A stretch of DNA of 64,000 nucleotides from the NCBI RefSeq assembly GCF_901827185.1, contig NZ_LR594671.1:2790001-2854000 (forward strand), in the 5' to 3' direction. Each line of letters starts with the position of its first letter. Positions within the stretch are counted from its first letter, which is position 1. The DNA comes from Variovorax sp. PBL-E5. GTDB lineage: Bacteria; Pseudomonadota; Gammaproteobacteria; Burkholderiales; Burkholderiaceae_C. Under the pieces are notes generated by a model. The model made no database searches, was not told the origin of the DNA, and worked only from the letters and a program-made list of their open reading frames with translations. Positions 59,824 through 64,000 of this stretch are shown here, piece after piece. Made by a program: the position numbers and the translations under genes.

Positions 59824-60465
59824 TTATTTGTTGGGCTGCGGTGTCAATCGCAGATAGGGCCGGATGGCCTTGAAGCCCTTCGGGAAGCGTTGCGCGAGCT
59901 CCGCCGGGTCCTGGATGCTCGGGCTGATCACGACATCGTCGCCGTCCTGCCAGTTCACCGGCGTCGCGACCTTGTGGCTGTCGGTCAGCTGCAGCGAATC
60001 GATCACGCGCAGGATCTCGTCGAAGTTGCGGCCCGTGCTCGCGGGATAGGTGATGGTGGCGCGGATTGCCTTTTTCGGATCGATGATGAACACGCTGCGC
60101 ACGGTCGCCGTGGTCGAAGCGTTCGGATGGATCAGGTCGTAGAGGTCGGCCACCTTGCGGTCGGCGTCGGCCAGGATCGGAAAGTCGACGGTGGTGTTCT
60201 GCGTGTCGTTGATGTCGCCGATCCATTCCTTGTGCTTGTCCGCCGGATCGACGCTGATCGCGATCGGCTTGACGCCGCGCCTGGCGAACTCGCCCGACAG
60301 CGCGGCGGTCTTGCCCAGTTCCGTGGTGCACACGGGCGTGAAATCGGCGGGATGGGAGAACAGCACCACCCAGGCATCCCCGGCCCACCTGTAGAAATCG
60401 ATCGGACCCTCGTTGGAGTCTTGGGTGAAATCGGGGGCGATGTCGCCGAGTCGCAGGGTGGCCAT
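59824..60465 (-). CDS. 1-Cys peroxiredoxin (Prx6 type)
   Basis: Peroxiredoxin of 213 residues. The peroxidatic Cys46 lies in the signature PVCTTE after HPADFTP; it is the only cysteine in the chain, which defines the 1-Cys group. The C-terminal arm (WQDGDDVVISPSI) is typical of Prx6 proteins. It reduces peroxides in the cytoplasm. It heads a probable operon with the hydrolase and the sulfate transporter. Confidence 0.95.
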   Translation of the reverse strand: MATLRLGDIAPDFTQDSNEGPIDFYRWAGDAWVVLFSHPADFTPVCTTELGKTAALSGEFARRGVKPIAISVDPADKHKEWIGDINDTQNTTVDFPILADADRKVADLYDLIHPNASTTATVRSVFIIDPKKAIRATITYPASTGRNFDEILRVIDSLQLTDSHKVATPVNWQDGDDVVISPSIQDPAELAQRFPKGFKAIRPYLRLTPQPNK

Positions 60466-60565
60466 GGTTGCTCCGGAGAAGGTGAACTGAGGATTGTCGG
60501 AATCCGCTCTTCATCCGTAAACGAATATCTACTTGTTTGAATATGGCGTTTTGCGCATAACGAGC

Positions 60566-61483
60566 TCAGCCGGCCAGCGCGTGAGGTTCGTCGCCGTTCA
60601 GGTTTTCGGCCAGGAAATCGATCAGACGCCGAATGGCGGGGACGAGCGCCCGGCGCGCCGGGAACATGGCGTGCGTAATGCCCGGCGCCGGCCCCCATCC
60701 CGGCAAGACCTCCACCAGTTGGCCGGCCTTCAGTTCGCCGCGGCACATGTAGTCCGGCAGCACCGACGCGCCGGTCCCCTGCACCACGGCGAACTTGAGC
60801 GTCAACAGATCGTCGGCCACATAGCGAGGCGTGTGCGAATGCGTCTCCACGGCGCCATCGGGCCCTTCGAGGCGCCAGTGAGTGCGTCCCTCGCCGCTCG
60901 ACATCGAGACGGTGTCGAGCTTCGACAGATCGGCCGGCGTGCGCACGGGCCCCTGCTTTCGGAGCTGCTCCGGGTTCGCGACCAGGATGCCGCGGCTGAC
61001 GCCGAAGGTCTTGGCCACGAGCGTGGCGCTGTCCTCGATCTGCGGCCGCACGCGCAGCGCCAGATCCACGCCCTCCTCGACCGGATCGACCGGCCGGTTC
61101 AGCACCCGCATCTCGATCCGCACGGCCGGATAGCGCTGCATGAAGATCGGCAGCAGCGGACCCAGCGCGCTCTGCGCCAGCGTCACCGGACAGCTCAGGC
61201 GCACGGTGCCGCGCGGCTCGGTCTGCACCTGCGCGACCGCCTCGGCGGCCGCCTGCGCCGCGTCGCGCATGGCCGCGCAATGGCGCAGGTAGAGCTCGCC
61301 AGCCGGCGTGAGCGACAGGCGCCGGGTGCTGCGCTGCATCAGCTGCACGCCCAGCTGCGCCTCCAGGTCGGCCACGCGCCTGGACAGCCGCGACTTGGGA
61401 ATGCCGAGCGCGCGGCTTGCGGCAGCAAACCCGCCGTGTTCCGCGACCTCGGCAAAGAAAACCATGTCATTCAGGTCTTGCAT
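60566..61483 (-). CDS. LysR family transcriptional regulator
   Basis: Regulator of 305 residues: an N-terminal winged helix ([53 protein letters not shown]) and a C-terminal periplasmic-binding-type effector domain ([20 protein letters not shown]). Transcribed divergently from the azoreductase gene, which it most likely controls; similar pairs respond to quinones or azo compounds. An inverted repeat lies next to its start. Confidence 0.93.
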   Translation of the reverse strand: MQDLNDMVFFAEVAEHGGFAAASRALGIPKSRLSRRVADLEAQLGVQLMQRSTRRLSLTPAGELYLRHCAAMRDAAQAAAEAVAQVQTEPRGTVRLSCPVTLAQSALGPLLPIFMQRYPAVRIEMRVLNRPVDPVEEGVDLALRVRPQIEDSATLVAKTFGVSRGILVANPEQLRKQGPVRTPADLSKLDTVSMSSGEGRTHWRLEGPDGAVETHSHTPRYVADDLLTLKFAVVQGTGASVLPDYMCRGELKAGQLVEVLPGWGPAPGITHAMFPARRALVPAIRRLIDFLAENLNGDEPHALAG

Positions 61484-61489
61484 CGATCG

Positions 61490-61511
61490 ATTGTCCTGTT
61501 ATTGGGACGAT
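61490..61511. promoter_or_regulatory. Candidate LysR-type operator
   Basis: Imperfect inverted repeat ATTGTCC-N7-GGGACGAT in the 128-base gap between the divergent regulator and azoR genes. LysR proteins usually bind interrupted repeats of this size near the divergent promoters. The site begins seven bases upstream of the regulator start codon, so it could also control the regulator itself. Confidence 0.45.
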
Positions 61512-61611
61512 ATGGCCTAATTTTACCGACTTATCAAGCAATCACATCAAAAATAGAATTCACCCATGCCGACCGATTTCCGTGCCGGCCCTTTCAAGGA
61601 AAGCATTGATC

Positions 61612-62259
61612 ATGAAGTTGCTCCACATCGATTCCAGCATCCTGGGCACCAGCTCGGTATCCCGCCAACTCACCGCCGAAGTGGTGGCCGACTGGCGCCG
61701 GGCCCATCCCCACACGACCGTCGACTACCTCGATCTCGCGGTCGAAACCCCGAACCATTTCAGCGCCGACGCGCTCGGCATCAAGGTCGGCATCCAGGCC
61801 GAACCCACCGACGCCCAGCGCCGCGAGAACGAAGTGTCGGAAAAGCTGGTGAGCCAGTTTCTCGCCGCCGACGTGATCGTGATCGGCGCGCCGCTCTATA
61901 ACTTCACCGTGCCGACCCAGCTCAAGGCATGGATCGACCGGCTCGCGCAGGCAGGCCGCACTTTCAAGTACACCGACAAGGGCGCGGTCGGCCTCGCCAC
62001 CGGCAAGACCGTGATCGTCGCACTGGCGCGCGGCGGCATCTACTCGACCAGCGAAGGCGGCCAGGCGATGGAGCATCAGGAAAGCTACCTGAAAGTCATC
62101 TTCGGCTTCTTCGGCATCACCGACGTGCGCTTCGTGCGCGCCGAGGGCGTGGCGATGGGCGAAGCGGCGAAGGCAGCCGCACTCAGCGTCGCGCGGGCCG
62201 ACATCGCGACTGCGACCGGCCACGCAGCCAATCAGGACGTCGCCTCGCTGGCGGCCTGA
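61612..62259 (+). CDS. azoR: FMN-dependent NADH:quinone oxidoreductase / azoreductase
   Basis: Flavodoxin-fold enzyme of 215 residues. [20 protein letters not shown] is the phosphate-binding opening of Azo[20 protein letters not shown] and [11 protein letters not shown] are the other FMN-side blocks. It reduces quinones and azo dyes by two electrons. ATG 61612 has AAGGA 11 bases upstream. Divergent from the LysR gene. Confidence 0.94.
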   Translation: MKLLHIDSSILGTSSVSRQLTAEVVADWRRAHPHTTVDYLDLAVETPNHFSADALGIKVGIQAEPTDAQRRENEVSEKLVSQFLAADVIVIGAPLYNFTVPTQLKAWIDRLAQAGRTFKYTDKGAVGLATGKTVIVALARGGIYSTSEGGQAMEHQESYLKVIFGFFGITDVRFVRAEGVAMGEAAKAAALSVARADIATATGHAANQDVASLAA

Positions 62260-62279
62260 ACGCCCGCCCGCTTCGCGGG

Positions 62280-62774
62280 TTATGCAGCGCTTCCCTCTGC
62301 AATCGGCGGTGCGAAGCGCAGGGCCACGGCGATCCGGTTCCATTGGTTGATGGTGCCGATCGCCACGGTGAGGTTCATTGCCTCCGATTCACTGAAGTGA
62401 AGCCGCAGCGCCTGCCAGGCCGCGTCGTCGGCATGGCGCTGCGCCATCAACGTCAGCGTCTCGGTCCATTCGAGCGCGGCGGCTTCGCGCGCCGAGAACA
62501 CGCCGGCGTCGCGCCAGGCCGCGACCAGATCGAGCCTCGGCGCCTCCACGCCCAGCTTGCGCAGCACATTGAGATGGAATTGCAGGCAGAAGGCACAGCC
62601 GTTGATCTGCGATGCACGCAGCTTGACCAGCTCGGTCAGCGACTTTTCCAGCCCGGAATCGTCGACGGCCTTGCTCATTGCGCGCAGTGCCGAATGCACG
62701 GCGGGCGCTTGCCTGGCGAAGTCCGGATAGTCGATCCGGGGCCGCAACGTGCTCATGGAATGCGAGTCCTTCAT
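62280..62774 (-). CDS. Carboxymuconolactone decarboxylase / AhpD-like protein
   Basis: Protein of 164 residues in the AhpD/CMD family with the redox pair and His in NGCAFCLQFH (about 96-105), the usual AhpD proton-relay set. Family members act as thiol peroxidase partners or alkylhydroperoxidases. It has SHSMSTLRP before the core; a start at the second Met (seven codons in) is possible. Divergent from a MarR regulator with a 44-base gap; convergent with azoR, with a weak 5-bp hairpin at 62267-62279 between them. Confidence 0.9.
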   Translation of the reverse strand: MKDSHSMSTLRPRIDYPDFARQAPAVHSALRAMSKAVDDSGLEKSLTELVKLRASQINGCAFCLQFHLNVLRKLGVEAPRLDLVAAWRDAGVFSAREAAALEWTETLTLMAQRHADDAAWQALRLHFSESEAMNLTVAIGTINQWNRIAVALRFAPPIAEGSAA

Positions 62775-62793
62775 GGTTAAATATCAGAGTACG

Positions 62794-62801
62794 AACATGT
62801 T
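62794..62801. promoter_or_regulatory. Candidate MarR operator
   Basis: The palindrome AACATGTT, extended as CGAA-N7-TTCG, is centred in the only 44 bases between the divergent AhpD-like and MarR genes. A repressor bound here would block both promoters. TGATAT on the minus strand is a possible -10 for the AhpD-like gene. Confidence 0.4.
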
Positions 62802-62818
62802 ATTCGAGCCCTGACATC

Positions 62819-63286
62819 ATGCGCAAGACCACGATTCCGGATGGGCCTTCGATCCCGAAGATCGGCGAAGGCAAACGCGGTCCCAAAGGCTATCTGGGCT
62901 ATCTGCTGCGGCAGGCCGGTGCGGCGCACGCACGGCGCATGGAGCGCGCCCTGTCCGACCTCGGCGTGACGCCGCCGCAGTTCGTGGTGCTGACGATGCT
63001 GGTGGCCTATCCGGGCATCTCGAATGCCGAGATCGCCCGCCTGGCCATGCTGACACCGCAAACCGTGAGCGTGATCGTCTCGAACCTCGAGCGCTCGGGC
63101 GCGCTCGAGCGGCGCGCCCATGCGGTGCACGGACGCATCCAGCATCTCGATGTCACGGCCGAAGGCGAACGGCTGCTGGGCGCATCCCGCCAGCGCGTGC
63201 GTGCGCTCGAGCAGCAACTGGCCGCCTCGCTCACACCCGACGAAGAGCAGATCGTTCGCCGATGGCTCGTTGCCGTCGCGCTCTAG
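62819..63286 (+). CDS. MarR family transcriptional regulator
   Basis: Winged-helix regulator of 155 residues: GYLGYLLRQAGAAHARRMER, recognition region LAMLTPQTVSVIVSNLERSG and wing RRAHAVHGRIQHLDVTAEGE. A 22-residue polar N-terminal extension precedes the fold. It probably represses the divergent AhpD-like gene in response to an oxidant or phenolic compound. Start taken at ATG 62819. Confidence 0.93.
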   Translation: MRKTTIPDGPSIPKIGEGKRGPKGYLGYLLRQAGAAHARRMERALSDLGVTPPQFVVLTMLVAYPGISNAEIARLAMLTPQTVSVIVSNLERSGALERRAHAVHGRIQHLDVTAEGERLLGASRQRVRALEQQLAASLTPDEEQIVRRWLVAVAL

Positions 63287-63303
63287 GCGCGACCGAGATC
63301 AGC

Positions 63304-63855
63304 TCAAGCCGAGTGGGTCTTGACCCAGGCCACGTACTTGTCGATCCATGCCTGCAGAAACTGCTTGCTGGCTTCCGCGACATGCCCCTTGTCGTCGAAC
63401 AGCCCTTCCTTGTTCTGCAGGAAGACTTCGGGCTGGCCCATGGTCGGCACGTCGAGGTAGGCCAGGATGTTGCGCAGGTGCTGCTGCGCGAGCGCGGTGC
63501 CGATGGCGCCGACCGACACGCCAATGACACCCGCCGGCTTGCCCGCCCATGCGCTCTGCCCGTAGGGTCGCGAGGCGTTGTCGATCGCGTTCTTGAGCAC
63601 GCCTGGGATCGAGCGGTTGTATTCCGGCGTCACGAACAGCAGCCCCTGCGCCGCGGCGATCTCCGACTTGAGCCGCTTGACGGCCGGCGCCTGGTTGCCG
63701 TCATCGTCCTGGTTGTAGGCCGGCAGGTCGTCGATGCGCACGTGCTCGAACGTGAAGTTCGCGGGCGCGAGATGCGCAATGGCAAGTGCCAGCTTGCGAT
63801 TGAACGAATCCTTGCGCAGGCTGCCGATGACGACGGCGATTTTGGTCTGGCTCAT
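63304..63855 (-). CDS. NADPH-dependent FMN reductase
   Basis: Flavodoxin-like reductase of 183 residues. IAVVIGSLRKDSFNRKLA binds the FMN phosphate; FVTPEYNRSIPGVLKNAIDN is the classical NADPH-dependent FMN reductase (SsuE/ChrR-type) motif. It may reduce quinones or metals. AAGGAG stands seven bases before the ATG at 63855, which is preferred over an ATG 11 codons upstream. It converges with the MarR gene, 17 bases apart. Confidence 0.93.
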   Translation of the reverse strand: MSQTKIAVVIGSLRKDSFNRKLALAIAHLAPANFTFEHVRIDDLPAYNQDDDGNQAPAVKRLKSEIAAAQGLLFVTPEYNRSIPGVLKNAIDNASRPYGQSAWAGKPAGVIGVSVGAIGTALAQQHLRNILAYLDVPTMGQPEVFLQNKEGLFDDKGHVAEASKQFLQAWIDKYVAWVKTHSA

Positions 63856-63940
63856 GAAAGCTCCTTGGAACGGGTGGACGGGAAGCAAGATGGATTATGC
63901 GGAGCCATCGAGGCTTTTTTCTGACTTCTGAAAGCTTCAC

Positions 63941-64000
63941 TCAGGCCGCCCTGTGCTGCGGCGCGTTCTGCAGGCTCGCCTGCGTCACGCTGGCGCCCGG
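63941..64000 (-). CDS. C-terminal end of a gene cut by the window edge
   Basis: The last 19 codons plus TGA of a minus-strand frame are visible (ending APQHRAA). This is too short to identify. Support is only the open frame and the orderly 85-base spacing from the FMN reductase gene. Confidence 0.3.
   Translation of the reverse strand, partial: PGASVTQASLQNAPQHRAA

Noticed and set aside
62267..62279. Intrinsic terminator between azoR and the AhpD-like gene
   Set aside because: Only a 5-bp stem with a 3-base loop and almost no T-run; too weak to list as a feature.

Overview
The window is about 64 kb of GC-rich DNA with dense, often overlapping genes and no rRNA, tRNA, CRISPR array or recognisable insertion sequence. 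The gene set fits a betaproteobacterium of the Comamonadaceae, most like Variovorax: the smc-zipA-ligA order, selO-msrB-yciB-bolA-ppiC, aapJQM, a livKHMGF system inside an acyl-CoA metabolism cluster, and a family of about 94-base repeats placed directly after stop codons. The genus is inferred from gene content and protein style; no search was run.

Layout. 1-2136 holds a pqi lipid-transport operon (pqiA in two pieces, then pqiB, cut by the window edge). 2396-4344 holds a small lipoprotein, a DUF1428 protein and an SDR. 4433-22278 is a long minus-strand catabolic region: GST, an AidB-like and a second acyl-CoA dehydrogenase, quinone/enone reductase, PaaI thioesterase, SDR, thiolase, M20 peptidase, a FadB-type two-domain enzyme and a complete livKHMGF transporter, continuing at 28413-30056 with an AMP-forming acyl-CoA ligase. 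Two things interrupt this region: a nucleotidyltransferase plus 69-residue protein pair (11515-12220), and a lone plus-strand gene of 5.85 kb (22542-28394). 30174-33767 is a plus-strand redox and envelope group. 33912-41590 has purL, map and glnD. 41597-44687 has aapMQJ without an ATPase gene. 44836-53205 has doxX, def, a repeat-rich lipoprotein and ligA-zipA-smc. 53321-60465 has a lipoprotein, an orphan ParA-like ATPase, dsbB, a sulfate uptake operon, a small hydrolase and a 1-Cys peroxiredoxin. 60566-64000 is a set of regulator/oxidoreductase pairs.

The most unusual object is the 1950-residue protein at 22542-28394. From N to C terminus it shows an alpha/beta hydrolase (nucleophile Ser304), an LCAT-type lipase with a full Ser694/Asp877/His898 set, a region like the N-terminal domain of leucine aminopeptidase, a CHAT caspase-like protease (His1426, Cys1478/1479) and a helical TPR-like tail. 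A protease joined to two lipase-like domains in one cytoplasmic chain is a candidate for an uncharacterised effector or defence protein; that role is inference.

Other notable items are: the same GC-rich palindromic repeat inserted in frame, in two different codon phases, into purL and the AidB-like gene; a 94-base repeat family fixed to gene 3' ends; a terminator-like hairpin between livK and livH; an Arg in place of the Walker A Lys of LivF; and a map promoter that appears to give a leaderless transcript.
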